A stretch of 35,485 nucleotides of DNA from Bacteroidales bacterium. Its GTDB lineage: Bacteria > Bacteroidota > Bacteroidia > Bacteroidales > JAADJA01. Below, piece after piece: positions 16,301-25,923 of the stretch. Location of the stretch: NCBI GenBank assembly GCA_030596605.1, contig JAUVJI010000031.1, positions 1 through 35,485 on the forward strand, read 5' to 3'. Numbering within the stretch: position 1 is the stretch's first letter; each line of letters starts with the position of its first letter. Both the position numbers and the translations under genes were made by a program. A model generated the notes under the pieces. The model saw only the letters and a list, made by a program, of their open reading frames with translations. It did no database searches and had not been told where the DNA came from.

Positions 16301-17941
16301 ATGAAGAACTTCGCAATCCTTATTCTCAGTTTTATTTTTATTTTTTCAACCTTTGAATCTCAATCCTGTACCATTATTGTAGTCGGGAAAAAAGCAACAG
16401 TTGATGGTTCTGTCATTATTTCCCACAGCGATGCCGGCCCCGATTGCCGCGTGCATGTAATGCCCGGACAAAACTTTATCAAAGGTATTCAAACACCAAT
16501 TTACTGGGGCATGACAGAACTTGGCCGTCCTCTGGGTGATTATGGGGATACACTTGGGTTTTTACCACAGGTAGAAGAAACCTATAGTTACTTCCAATCT
16601 GCTTATCCACAGATGAACGAATTTCAATTAACCATTGCAGAAAGTACTACAAGCCAGCGAGAAGAATTGAAGCTGGATGAAGAAACCTGTAAACAGATCA
16701 TGACTGTTGAGCAGGCACAGGCATTTGCATTGCAACGTTGTAAAACCGCCCGTCAGGCTTTAAAATTGATCACCGCTTTAATGGAAAAATATGGATTCAG
16801 GCCGTCGTGTGTAGGTGAGTCGGAAACTCTGGTAATAGCTGATACGCAAGAAGCCTGGGTTTTAGAGGTATTTGCCGTTGGAAATGAATGGACACCTGAA
16901 AGTGATAAACCGGGCGCTTTATGGGCAGCTCAACGTCTTCCGGATGATCATACCACCATGATCCCCAACTGGAGTATCATCAAACAAATTGATATAAAAG
17001 ATACAGCTAATTTCAGGGCTTCGATCAATTATAGGCAGGTAGCTATAGATAGCGGTTGGTTTGATCCCAATAATGGACAGGGTTTTGTTTGGCAGGAGGT
17101 GTATGCTCCCATACCACGCGAATGGGCCACCAGCCGGTTCTGGCTCTTTTATGCTACATATGCTCCTAACTTAAAAAATTTGCCCGATCGTTATACAACT
17201 GACCCTTTCAAAGGTGATGACCAGTATACTCAGTTTGTAGAGCCGCTTTCGCTTTATCCTTTCAGTGTTAAACCTGAGAAAAAAATGTCTGTTCAGGATG
17301 TGATGGTTTTTCAGCGTTCAACTTTTGCAGGAACGATTTATGATAAGGAAAATTCACCGGCATGGTTCTACCCTGATGCTGAGGGTAAAATGGTAAAAAG
17401 TGATTATGCCACCCCTTTCCCAACAGCAGAAACCCGTAAATTACTAAAGATCAACAGGCGTAGAAATGTAGCAAGGGCACGAGGTGAATATGGAATGATC
17501 GCTCAATTGCGGGGTTGGCTTCCAGATGCTGTAGGGGGCATCTATTGGTTTTATGTTGACAATGCTTTTACCAGCGCTTATGTACCCATGTACGCAGGTG
17601 TGACTGATGTGGCAGAATGTTATAAAAATTATGATAAAGAAGTATTCGATGAGAACTCAATTCGCTGGGTTGTTGATTTTGTGGATAATCTATTATATCT
17701 GAGATGGCAAAAAGCTGTAGAAGATCTTCATGCAGTGCGTGATCCATTAGAAAAAAGTTTTTTTGATGAGCAAGCTGAAGTGGATAAGGAATTTGAAAAA
17801 TTAAATAAAAAGAGTCCAAAGAAAGCCAAAGAATACATTACCAAGCTCACCATTGACAGGCAAAATGAAATATTGAAAATATTTCAGGACCTGAGAATTA
17901 CATTGATTACGAAGTATACAAATAATAAACAGGGGATTTAG
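16301..17941 (+). CDS. C69-family dipeptidase (PepD-like), secreted
   Basis: A 546-residue Ntn-hydrolase of peptidase family C69. A signal peptide (MKNFAILILSFIFIFSTFES) precedes C23 of SCTIIVVGKKATVDG, the nucleophile that must become the N-terminal residue after processing. GSVIISHSDAGPDCR and the WEVFAVG-like stretch (EAWVLEVFAVGNEW) are family features. It cleaves dipeptides, probably in the periplasm or at the cell surface. The length is normal and no catalytic residue looks lost. It stands alone between the porin and a convergent ATPase gene. Confidence 0.92.
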   Translation: MKNFAILILSFIFIFSTFESQSCTIIVVGKKATVDGSVIISHSDAGPDCRVHVMPGQNFIKGIQTPIYWGMTELGRPLGDYGDTLGFLPQVEETYSYFQSAYPQMNEFQLTIAESTTSQREELKLDEETCKQIMTVEQAQAFALQRCKTARQALKLITALMEKYGFRPSCVGESETLVIADTQEAWVLEVFAVGNEWTPESDKPGALWAAQRLPDDHTTMIPNWSIIKQIDIKDTANFRASINYRQVAIDSGWFDPNNGQGFVWQEVYAPIPREWATSRFWLFYATYAPNLKNLPDRYTTDPFKGDDQYTQFVEPLSLYPFSVKPEKKMSVQDVMVFQRSTFAGTIYDKENSPAWFYPDAEGKMVKSDYATPFPTAETRKLLKINRRRNVARARGEYGMIAQLRGWLPDAVGGIYWFYVDNAFTSAYVPMYAGVTDVAECYKNYDKEVFDENSIRWVVDFVDNLLYLRWQKAVEDLHAVRDPLEKSFFDEQAEVDKEFEKLNKKSPKKAKEYITKLTIDRQNEILKIFQDLRITLITKYTNNKQGI

Positions 17942-18000
17942 TTCTAACAGATTTTAGATAAAGCTTAGGAAGTCAGAATGGGGTAATGTCTATAAGATGG

Positions 18001-18040
18001 AATTCCTTCGCATACAAGTTTTCTGTATGTTCGTGGAATT
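18001..18040. repeat. Hairpin between convergent genes
   Basis: AATTCC and CATACA pair with TGTATG and GGAATT, with unpaired TTCG on each side and a 7-base loop. It may serve as a bidirectional transcription stop, but there is no clean T-run. Confidence 0.45.
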
Positions 18041-18072
18041 AACAGGTAAATGAATATTTGTGAGAAGATATC

Positions 18073-19194
18073 CTATATAACAAATTCAAGAAAATTTTCC
18101 CTGGTGATTACTTTAAATTCGACCGGATTATACTCTTTTACAAAAGTCGAGGGAGGCCTGGTTTTTTTCTTTGTATTCCATTTAAACTCATAAGCATAAA
18201 TCTTTCCATCAAATTCTTCAATTAAACCAATCTCCTGTTGGCGGTTTGTTCTCCAGAAATAGATGTTCCGGTATAATCGATTATATTCATTGAATTTTAT
18301 CCGTTCTGAAATCAATAGATTTTCCCATAAGGCACCAGTATCCTGTCGCAAACCAACTTCACTAAACTGGTTTATTACAGCATTTCGAATTCCATTATCA
18401 ACAAAATATATTTTCTTTGAACGTTTAAGTTCATTTCTAAGGTTTCTCGAAAAAGAGGGCAGCCGAAAAATTATATAAGCTTCCTCAAGTAAATAAATGT
18501 ATTTTTCAACAGTTTCCTTATCTGCCTGAATTGTATTAGCAAGTTCACGAAAAGAAACCTGGTTACCAACTTGAAATGCCAGGGCTTTGACCAGTTTTTC
18601 TAAAACAGCTGGTTTTCTAACTTCCTTCAAACTGAAAATATCCTTGTAAAGATAATCTGAGATCAATTCATTTAATACCTCCTTCTCATTTCCTGCACGA
18701 TTGATTACATCAGGGTAGAAACCATAAATTAACCGTGTTTCTATTGCCCGCATTAGTTCGATATGATTTGTGTGTTTTACAATTTCTTCAATTGAAATAG
18801 GATAAAGCTTGAATGTCCACTTGCGGCCAGTAAGCGATTCCTTAATTTTATCAGTTAGTTCAAATGAACTTGACCCGGTAGCAGCCAATTGTATTCCTTC
18901 GCAATTATCATGGATTATTTTTAATGTAAGCCCTGAGTTTTGTAGTCGTTGCGCTTCATCTATAATAATTAGTGAGCCTTGTGGAAAAAGTTCTTTAGCA
19001 CGGCTGCTGCTAATATTATCAAGTAATTCCCGATCATCCGGATTGTCAGCATTCAGCCATATTGAGTTGGATTGCTTATTAATGAATAATTTCATTAACG
19101 TGGTTTTTCCTACTTGCCGAGGGCCTAATAAAAGAATGGTTTTATTAGAGAAAAGTTTTCCTTTAATAGTATTATATAGTGTTCGATTTATCAT
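18073..19194 (-). CDS. AAA ATPase with DUF4143 domain
   Basis: A 373-residue protein. Walker A is GPRQVGKTT (24-32), Walker B is LIIIDE (75-80), followed by a TGSSSFEL sensor segment. The C-terminal DUF4143 part contains a winged-helix stretch (about 215-250) and a PD-(D/E)XK-like core. In the latter the usual E-x-D reads EIG (G323), so a nuclease-like activity may be lost, while YEFKW is kept. These proteins are common in multiple copies in Bacteroidota; their role is unknown. The start is at 19194, four bases after a palindromic operator; two such sites overlap its promoter. A truncated relative lies at 25924-26403. Confidence 0.88.
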   Translation of the reverse strand: MINRTLYNTIKGKLFSNKTILLLGPRQVGKTTLMKLFINKQSNSIWLNADNPDDRELLDNISSSRAKELFPQGSLIIIDEAQRLQNSGLTLKIIHDNCEGIQLAATGSSSFELTDKIKESLTGRKWTFKLYPISIEEIVKHTNHIELMRAIETRLIYGFYPDVINRAGNEKEVLNELISDYLYKDIFSLKEVRKPAVLEKLVKALAFQVGNQVSFRELANTIQADKETVEKYIYLLEEAYIIFRLPSFSRNLRNELKRSKKIYFVDNGIRNAVINQFSEVGLRQDTGALWENLLISERIKFNEYNRLYRNIYFWRTNRQQEIGLIEEFDGKIYAYEFKWNTKKKTRPPSTFVKEYNPVEFKVITRENFLEFVI

Positions 19195-19197
19195 ATA

Positions 19198-19247
19198 TGT
19201 CGATTATAACCGACAAATATACGTATAAATGTCGATTAAAATCGACA
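19198..19247 (-). promoter_or_regulatory. Twin palindromic operators over the ATPase promoter
   Basis: On the minus strand TGTCGATTTTAATCGACA (19230-19247) and TGTCGGTTATAATCGACA (19198-19215): two 18-bp inverted repeats with centres 32 bp apart, about three helical turns. A perfect -7 box TATATTTG sits between and overlapping them (19214-19221). The second ends four bases before the start codon. This layout suits repression by a dimeric regulator, possibly the ATPase itself. Confidence 0.7.
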
Positions 19248-19315
19248 AAATGACAAAAAATAAAAAAATAATTTTATGAATTATACGATGACTTCAAGTC
19301 TTCAGATGAATAATA

Positions 19316-20773
19316 TTAACCAACTGTAGTCAGAGGATTGTTTCTGGTAATCCAGCTAACAATAGGATTTATTACAAGTGACACTCCCATTCCAATAGTC
19401 CCAGCTTGAGGGGAGGGCATACCAAGAAAATATAGCAGAAGACAAGTGCTTAATCCGAAAATGGAGGAATATAATGCCCCATATTTATTAGCTTTCTTCC
19501 AGAATAATCCCCAGATAAACGGCCCCAAAAAGGCAGAGCCAATCGCTCCCCAGGAAATCCCCAGTATTGCAACAATAGTGTCAGGCTTAGAAAGAGCAAT
19601 CATCATGGAGATAAAGATAAATATTGCAGATGTCCATCGCATATAAAGGGTAAGCTTATTATCAGAGGTTTCTTTTCCTTTTTTAATTACCCCGGCATAA
19701 AAATCTTTTATTACAGAAGAGCTGGAAATTAAGACCAATGCCGCCAGTGTAGACATGGAAGCTGACAATATCAATAACAATATGATAATTGATAATGATT
19801 CAGGAATAACAAAATTCAATAACTCCGGCATAAGCGCATCAACATTGGGTTTGCCGTTTGCAAAAAAGGCAGCCGGTGTTGATTCGGGAGTGAGAAAGAC
19901 CCGTGTGGTTGATCCCATATAATAAGCAATAACGCCAATTAGCAAAGCAAAAAATGTGGAAGCGATCATCCCGATACGTACAGATTTCCTGTCGCGAATG
20001 GCATAAAATTTCTGAATTAACTGCGGCATGGCGAAAGGGGCAACACTTGTAAGTATAATTAATGAAAACAGTGGCCACCATCCCGGAGGGCCAATAATGG
20101 AAGTAAGTTTGGGCTCTATGTTCTGTAAAGTGATTGTAATATTGTTGGCTCCACCACCTTCCCGAATTGTAAAAAAGACCAGCACAATTACGCCAACCGT
20201 CATGATCATCCCGAAAATCATATCAATCATAGCCATTGATTTGTAGCCGCCCATTACCAAATAAATAGTTGTAAAAACACCCATAAAAACCACGGCATGC
20301 CAGTATTCGATTCCCGGAAATGAGGCTGTGAATAAGTAGGACAATCCTATAAAAACAGCAGCAGAATATGGGAGCATAAAAACAAAAATAATGATAGGTG
20401 TTATAACTCCGAGGAAAGGGGAGCCATATCGTTTTTCGAAAAACTCACTCATGGTAGAAATACCATATTCAATGGACATTTTTTTAATTCGCCAACCAAG
20501 AAATGCCCAAACACCCAGCACACCTATGAAAGCATTAAATACCCCAATCCACATACCTGAATAGCCAAATCCCCAACCGACTTTACCGGCAAAACCAATA
20601 AATACAACTGCAGAAAAATAGGCTGTTCCATATGAAAATGCTGTCATCCAGGGACCAATATTTCCACCACCTAAAAAGAAATCGGAAAATGATTTGGTTT
20701 TGCGCATGCCAATATAACCTACGATGATTATCATTAGGGCGTAAAGAGAAATGACAATGATTTTGATTACCAT
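19316..20773 (-). CDS. Sodium:solute symporter (SSS family)
   Basis: A 485-residue protein with about 13 membrane helices. The family features are KTKSFSDFFLGGGNIGPW (25-42), then FSYGTAYFSAVVFIGFAG, and a GGYKSMAMIDMIFG segment (TM5/6 region). It takes up a small organic solute with sodium ions; proline, pantothenate and short organic acids are typical substrates of relatives, and none can be assigned. It is the last gene after the two CoA-transferase genes, 91 bases downstream, so it might import the acid whose CoA ester they handle (inference). Confidence 0.9.
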   Translation of the reverse strand: MVIKIIVISLYALMIIIVGYIGMRKTKSFSDFFLGGGNIGPWMTAFSYGTAYFSAVVFIGFAGKVGWGFGYSGMWIGVFNAFIGVLGVWAFLGWRIKKMSIEYGISTMSEFFEKRYGSPFLGVITPIIIFVFMLPYSAAVFIGLSYLFTASFPGIEYWHAVVFMGVFTTIYLVMGGYKSMAMIDMIFGMIMTVGVIVLVFFTIREGGGANNITITLQNIEPKLTSIIGPPGWWPLFSLIILTSVAPFAMPQLIQKFYAIRDRKSVRIGMIASTFFALLIGVIAYYMGSTTRVFLTPESTPAAFFANGKPNVDALMPELLNFVIPESLSIIILLLILSASMSTLAALVLISSSSVIKDFYAGVIKKGKETSDNKLTLYMRWTSAIFIFISMMIALSKPDTIVAILGISWGAIGSAFLGPFIWGLFWKKANKYGALYSSIFGLSTCLLLYFLGMPSPQAGTIGMGVSLVINPIVSWITRNNPLTTVG

Positions 20774-20864
20774 AAAACTAATTATGTTTTAAAGTTTTCA
20801 AGCGTGGACTCTTGAAACAGATTTTATTTTTGAATTTAGGATTTAAAAATTAGAATTTTCAGTA

Positions 20865-21629
20865 TTATCTGTAAAGTCCATCAGGATCTATATCTTCCCT
20901 TAACTTTTTTAATTCTTCTGCTGTTGGAGGATCGTTATGAGTGATGTTGTCAGCCAAATGCAATTTAAATCCAGTATTCTCAATCACCTGTTCAACAGTC
21001 ACTCCTGGATTCAGGCTGAGTAATTTCATCTCTTTAGTTGCGTCATCATATCCCAAGACACATAAGTTTGTCACAACCCTGTATGGTCCGGTATCTTTTG
21101 GCAACCCGGCTTCTTCCCTTGAACCAGGACCGGAAAGGTAACCCGGTGTTGTGACAAAATCAATTTTTTCAACAAAACGTCTTTTGTCATGGATCATGAT
21201 GGCGATGGTACGCCAGCATGCCGATCCCACATCATTGGCTCCACCACTTCCCGGTAAACGAACTTTAGGATTTTTATGATCTCCGATAACTGTGGAATTC
21301 AAATTTCCATATTTATCAATTTGGGCTCCACCGAGAAATCCAAATTCAATAAAACCACGCTGGGAGGTCTCCATGATATCGCAAATTCCTGAAGCCGCTA
21401 CTCCTTTATTATATGTTCTCATATCGCCTACAGCCAGAGGAAGTTTTTCCAAAATAGCTCCTGTCCCTCCAAATTCAAATACAGGAACAATATTCGGGGC
21501 ATGCATGGTTTGTGCCAGACTGGCGGCCAGCATGGGAATGCCTGTACCTATAAATGCGGTTGATCCATCTTCCATAACCCTGGAAGCAAGGCATATCAAT
21601 AATTCTGATGGTGAATATTCTTGTGTCAT
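20865..21629 (-). CDS. CoA-transferase, beta subunit (glutaconate CoA-transferase GctB-like)
   Basis: A 254-residue class I CoA-transferase beta chain. FIGTGIPMLAASLAQ (26-40) and PVFEFGGTGA (49-58) are recognisable; E52 is at the position where this subunit carries the catalytic glutamate that forms the CoA thioester (alignment-free estimate). LPGSGGANDVGS is the CoA-binding glycine-rich turn. A good Shine-Dalgarno sequence (AGGAG, eight bases upstream) sets the start. It lies 11 bases after the alpha gene. It moves CoA between acyl-CoA and a free acid; substrate unknown. Confidence 0.9.
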   Translation of the reverse strand: MTQEYSPSELLICLASRVMEDGSTAFIGTGIPMLAASLAQTMHAPNIVPVFEFGGTGAILEKLPLAVGDMRTYNKGVAASGICDIMETSQRGFIEFGFLGGAQIDKYGNLNSTVIGDHKNPKVRLPGSGGANDVGSACWRTIAIMIHDKRRFVEKIDFVTTPGYLSGPGSREEAGLPKDTGPYRVVTNLCVLGYDDATKEMKLLSLNPGVTVEQVIENTGFKLHLADNITHNDPPTAEELKKLREDIDPDGLYR

Positions 21630-21640
21630 AATTGTATCTC

Positions 21641-22618
21641 CTAAAGTGTTAGATCCTGAAAACGTTTTTTACCAACCTTATCCAGTAAGGATTGATGATC
21701 GGGCAGGTCATAGACCCATTCTTTCATATAATCATCCATCCCTTCTTTTGTTTTTTGTTTTTCAACATACATTTTATAATGTGGTTCATCCCTTTCATGC
21801 AAACCACTCATTTCACCCGGCCATGAAGCATAAGGAGCATGAACAACTGCATCTACTAAGTAATAAGGAATAATAGTTCTATCAGGATGTTCCCTGATCT
21901 CACTTGTGTCCACAATTTTTTCTGTACTTATGATCAGATTTTTGCATGCCCGTGACATTTCAAATGCAAATCCACTGATGCCATCAATCTGACAATTACC
22001 GTGAATATCAGCGCGGTTCACATGAATGAAACCGGTATCAACAATTAATGCGGGAAGTAATGCCACTTTTTGATGTGTGAAAGGACATTCGATTACTTTG
22101 GCGGATGACTTCTTTAATGTGTCGGTACCCAACATACTCCGTGTTGGGATAAAAGGAATGCCCATGCTGGCAGCCTTAAAACGCCATGTAAGCGCTGCAT
22201 TCGACCACTCAACTATCTTGGTAACTGCACCGGATTCTACTGCGCGCCGCATATTTCCTGAAATTCCATAAACTTCCAGCCCGATGTATGTAAAATCAAT
22301 TTCCCGGACCATATCCGCTGCAAACATCAGGTCAAGTTCATGAACACCTTGTCCCACGATCCTGAAATCCTTTTTCCCCGAACGCACCAGTTCCCTTGTC
22401 AGACTCATTGGACAACGAACGGTTCCGTAAAGTTCAAAGCCGACATAATCGCCACTTTTTACAAATTTATGAATGGCTTCTTTTTCGGTCATTGTTTTAT
22501 CAATCAATGCCTTTGATTTATTCCTGTTGTGCTCGCGAAAGCCATCCAGGTCCACAGGCTGGATCAAAGAGGCTTCCCCTTCAGCGACAATAGGAATGTA
22601 TTTTGAATTTTGATTCAT
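21641..22618 (-). CDS. CoA-transferase, alpha subunit (GctA-like)
   Basis: A 325-residue alpha chain, close to the roughly 320 residues of glutaconate CoA-transferase subunit A. GDYVGFELYGTVRCPMSLTREL carries the N-terminal binding fold; the middle NADIHGN-like stretch (VNRADIHGNCQIDGISGF) is conserved in class I transferases. It pairs with the beta subunit at 20865-21629 and is the first gene of a likely three-gene unit with the symporter. Its leader carries a dispersed repeat (22643-22750) shared with 30540-30632. Confidence 0.9.
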   Translation of the reverse strand: MNQNSKYIPIVAEGEASLIQPVDLDGFREHNRNKSKALIDKTMTEKEAIHKFVKSGDYVGFELYGTVRCPMSLTRELVRSGKKDFRIVGQGVHELDLMFAADMVREIDFTYIGLEVYGISGNMRRAVESGAVTKIVEWSNAALTWRFKAASMGIPFIPTRSMLGTDTLKKSSAKVIECPFTHQKVALLPALIVDTGFIHVNRADIHGNCQIDGISGFAFEMSRACKNLIISTEKIVDTSEIREHPDRTIIPYYLVDAVVHAPYASWPGEMSGLHERDEPHYKMYVEKQKTKEGMDDYMKEWVYDLPDHQSLLDKVGKKRFQDLTL

Positions 22619-22642
22619 ATATATTTATATTTTGGATAAAAG

Positions 22643-22750
22643 TAAAGTGCCTAGAATTACAAGTGTCTACAGTGCCTAAAGTTATTATTGATTTCGCTCC
22701 GCATTTAAGTACTTTAGGCACTTGCAACTTTAGCTCACTTTAAGTACTTT
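22643..22750. repeat. Dispersed intergenic repeat, copy 1
   Basis: About 100 bp with several forms of AAGTGYCTAAAGT and its complement ACTTTAGGCACTT, so it can fold on itself. The last 25 bases (22726-22750, from AACTTTAGCTCAC to AAGTACTTT) are identical to 30608-30632. Confidence 0.75.
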
Positions 22751-22901
22751 TTTTGAAGTAATAAACCTGCTCAAAACTAAAGAAATTCGTTTTTAGAATA
22801 ATTATAAATTGGAGAATAATTTTCCATTATAATTTATTTTAGTATTATCGCATAAAATTCTTTTAATATTGATTGAAAAATATTACAATCATAAAAACTG
22901 A

Positions 22902-23402
22902 TTTGTCTTCGGGTATGAAAAAAAGGCTGAACAATATGATTTGTTTACTGAAAAATGAGCTGGGGCTCAGTGGAGGTTTGGTGGAAACTTGGGATATGGG
23001 TTTCATGCAGGTGTTAGATATGATCCGGGAGCTCCTGTGTCGTTTTCGGCAGGCGTGAAATTTTTCCCTTACAAATGGTTATACATAAATGCTCAATTCG
23101 CAACAAAATGGATAGAACACATTGATGAATATCTTATTGGTTGGGAGTATATTGGTTGGACCCGGTTTCCTATCACGGCTGATGTTGATAATAGTTATTT
23201 TGGATATGGCACTGCATTTATGGTTGGTGGAGATTGGGTTTGGGGAAAAAAGATCGCTTACGGATTTAATGTTGGATTAGGTATATTATATATCATAAAT
23301 GCAAAAACTAAACATAGTGTCTCATGGTCATACGGTGATGTATCTACAGATGTTGAATCCATTCGTCCAGCATTAGATTTGGGATTTATTATAAGATTTT
23401 GA
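22902..23402 (+). pseudogene. Outer-membrane barrel protein remnant, 5' end missing and interrupted
   Basis: The frame at 22959-23402 encodes QWRFGGNLGYGFHAGVRYDP and then strand-like sequence to a terminal FIIRF, the C-terminal part of an outer-membrane barrel. The same frame is open further upstream (GYEKKAEQYDLFTEK) but broken by a TGA at 22956-22958, and no signal peptide is present. A TTG at 22989 could start a 137-residue protein, but it would begin inside a strand. Most likely a decayed gene; a short functional protein is less likely. Confidence 0.55.
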
Positions 23403-23468
23403 GAATTATAGCACATTATCTGGCATAATTACGGATAATCAATTATTTAATTTCAAAAAATTTCAAAT

Positions 23469-24287
23469 ATGAAAACATCCAAAATTATTTTTTTGTTAAT
23501 TTTTATTTTTTCTATGGGAATGCACGGCATGGCCCAGAAAAAAAAGGTTGTCCTGGTAACATTTTATGTTGATAAAAACATAAACATTTCTGAATTGGAT
23601 GGGATTGTAGGACATGTTTATGATATAAAACAATTAGCACAAAATCCGGATTTTGATCTTCAGCCAATTGTGGATAAGTTTTATGAAGTATTCTATACGG
23701 AATATAAACCTCTTCTTCCCTTTGAATTATTACCGGAAGAAACAGTGATCAAGAATCCAGGGTATATTGCTTATGAGAGCATGCAACATGAAACGTTAAA
23801 CGATAAAAATCCAAAGTTCTGGCAAACCTTTTTAACTGCTCCTGGCTATAAAACACTTTTCTCAAAATATACCTTTTCAAGAGTTGGCAGGGAGACGGAT
23901 GTTACTTATGTAAATACACCAACTTATACGGTGAAAAGGGAAAAAAGAAATGAAATACGTTTGCTTGAAATGTTTGACAATGTAGCTGATGGAGTATTGT
24001 TTGTAAGTTTCTCATATGCTTTTAGATTAAAAAGCAGGATTAACGGGGTAGATATATGGGGTATAAGAGCTTATATTGAGATGGCTTTATATAACAAGAA
24101 TTGCGACAAGGTATTTTTTTTTAATGAATACGCTTGGTCTCCCCTAACAGTAAATAAGGTATCAGGTATCCCCATGTTTTCTTCAAAAGTAATGCTACCA
24201 TTATGTGAAAGCGCATCAGATAAACTCATGGCCGATCTTGTTAAAAAACTTCCGAAACTTAAGAAAAAAGTAGCTAAAAAATTCTAG
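23469..24287 (+). CDS. Secreted protein of unknown function
   Basis: A 272-residue protein with a clear signal peptide (MKTSKIIFLLIFIFSMGMHG, ending MAQ). The mature part opens with KKKVVLVTFYVDKNINI and contains a long central region with LLPFELLPEETV and a strand-rich RINGVDIWGIRAYIEMALYN, and it ends in a very basic tail (KKLPKLKKKVAKKF). No family is recognised. The regular strand-helix mix suggests a soluble periplasmic domain, not a barrel. It sits alone, 66 bases after the barrel remnant. Confidence 0.7.
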   Translation: MKTSKIIFLLIFIFSMGMHGMAQKKKVVLVTFYVDKNINISELDGIVGHVYDIKQLAQNPDFDLQPIVDKFYEVFYTEYKPLLPFELLPEETVIKNPGYIAYESMQHETLNDKNPKFWQTFLTAPGYKTLFSKYTFSRVGRETDVTYVNTPTYTVKREKRNEIRLLEMFDNVADGVLFVSFSYAFRLKSRINGVDIWGIRAYIEMALYNKNCDKVFFFNEYAWSPLTVNKVSGIPMFSSKVMLPLCESASDKLMADLVKKLPKLKKKVAKKF

Positions 24288-24520
24288 GTTCATTAATATA
24301 ATTTTTTGATGGCATCAAATGCTTCTACATGGCAGATAAATACTCTACTCGACCGAATTTAAAAACAAGTTGTTGGGTAGGCTATTGGGATCTTGAAACA
24401 ATATATTTAGTAATGCCAGGTATTATTTGTGAAACTTGAGTTATTAATTTTATTTATAATGATTATTCTATAGAAAATATGGATATTTACAGTAATATGA
24501 ATATCCTGTGAAACAACAAA

Positions 24521-25735
24521 ATGAAAAGAATAAATTATCAACGCACCACTGTAGTATTAGTATCTGCGGCATTGTTGTTTTTCCTGTGCAATTCATATAA
24601 AAGTGAATTAACGGAACCTGTTCAAGAAGTAATAACGATATACTTCTGCGGAACAGGTATTACAGAAGACTGGTGGAAAGGAGATTCGGCATGTGCCCCT
24701 GACGGACTTTCAGGATTTTGGGTGCCTGAATTGGTTGCTACTTTGCACCATGAGCAAAGAACAGATAGTATTTCAAAATATAAGCATTATAATTTTATCG
24801 TAAATGGTATTGGAACAGGACTTAAAATTCCTGCTTTGAATATTTTTGCACAGGGATTTCCAAGTACTCCTAATAACCCAAGAGGTTGGGATGAATGTTT
24901 AAATGAAGCTAAATCTTTTCTTTTCAGTGTCCTTGAAAATTCAAATGGCAATGTGATCTTAAATTTAGTTGGCCACAGTCGTGGTGGAATACTCTGCTTG
25001 TGGATGGCACAAGAAGCTTTTCTGATTGATAGGGTCAAATCAATTAATATATTATGCTTCGATCCGGTACCGGGTGATGCTGACAAAGAACCAATGAGTA
25101 TATATTTACTGAATGAAAAGGTGAAGAATTATATCGGGATTTATGCAGAAGATGAAAGGACAGGCTTTTTTGATCCCAGAATTCCTGGCTTTAGTTCTTC
25201 AGAAACCAAATACTGGATGATGACAGTACCTGGCGGGCATGAAACCATGGTAGGTAACTATCAAAAAGATGGGCATTCTACTGATTTTTATAATGTTAAC
25301 CTTTTTAAGCCTAACGAAGAGCTGATAGATGAATTGGCCAATATATCCTGGGTGACAAAGGTAATTTCTGTAGAATTGCTTGGCTCAGAAGAATGGGGTG
25401 AAGTGAAATATGACTGGAACTGGAACGGAAATAAAGAAACATTTATATCAAATTATGATTCGATGTATACTTATAATGAATATGAATATATACGAACAGT
25501 TTCTTTTCTTCCTTTAAGTATAGCCGCATATTGGTCAGGTCCCTTAAGAGATACATCTTGTCACTGGTGCAATGCTGTGGATATATTGGCAAAAAAGTAT
25601 AATAATAATAGATGTGCAAAAAAAACGGTAAATGGAGAAAATGTGGTGTGGGTAGGTCTGCAGAACGAAATACCCAAACAATCAGGAACAGAAGCCTGGA
25701 ACAAACTACAGGAACTTACAGATACGACCAGGTGA
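24521..25735 (+). CDS. Exported alpha/beta-hydrolase-like protein
   Basis: A 404-residue protein with an N-terminal hydrophobic segment (VVLVSAALLFFLC, residues 11-23; the cysteine could be lipidated but the lipobox is poor). The nucleophile elbow is GHSRGG (151-156, S153). FDPVPGD (D181) and GGHETMVG (H240) are reasonable acid and base candidates in the right order. The opening ITIYFCGTGITEDWW resembles DUF2235/Tle1-like lipases, which begin with a strand and a G-T-G turn, but the overall match is not certain. The C-terminal 150 residues (about 255-404) are aromatic-rich and unrecognised. Substrate unknown, perhaps a lipid or ester. Confidence 0.65.
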   Translation: MKRINYQRTTVVLVSAALLFFLCNSYKSELTEPVQEVITIYFCGTGITEDWWKGDSACAPDGLSGFWVPELVATLHHEQRTDSISKYKHYNFIVNGIGTGLKIPALNIFAQGFPSTPNNPRGWDECLNEAKSFLFSVLENSNGNVILNLVGHSRGGILCLWMAQEAFLIDRVKSINILCFDPVPGDADKEPMSIYLLNEKVKNYIGIYAEDERTGFFDPRIPGFSSSETKYWMMTVPGGHETMVGNYQKDGHSTDFYNVNLFKPNEELIDELANISWVTKVISVELLGSEEWGEVKYDWNWNGNKETFISNYDSMYTYNEYEYIRTVSFLPLSIAAYWSGPLRDTSCHWCNAVDILAKKYNNNRCAKKTVNGENVVWVGLQNEIPKQSGTEAWNKLQELTDTTR

Positions 25736-25923
25736 AAATAAGTTGTCAATAAAAGTCAATATATTGCATGCTTTGTACAAAACCTGGCTGGCTTGTTTTT
25801 CAAATGTGCTTTCTTTTATTTTTTCTGATTTTCGGTAATTTTTCCCATAAATATTAAGTTTTAAAATGACATCAAAATGAAAAAAATATAAATTTTGAGT
25901 TTTGTATAAATTTATGCAGCTAA

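Noticed and set aside
21292-21873. 193-codon open frame on the plus strand
   Set aside because: Antisense to the two CoA-transferase genes, which are clearly coding.
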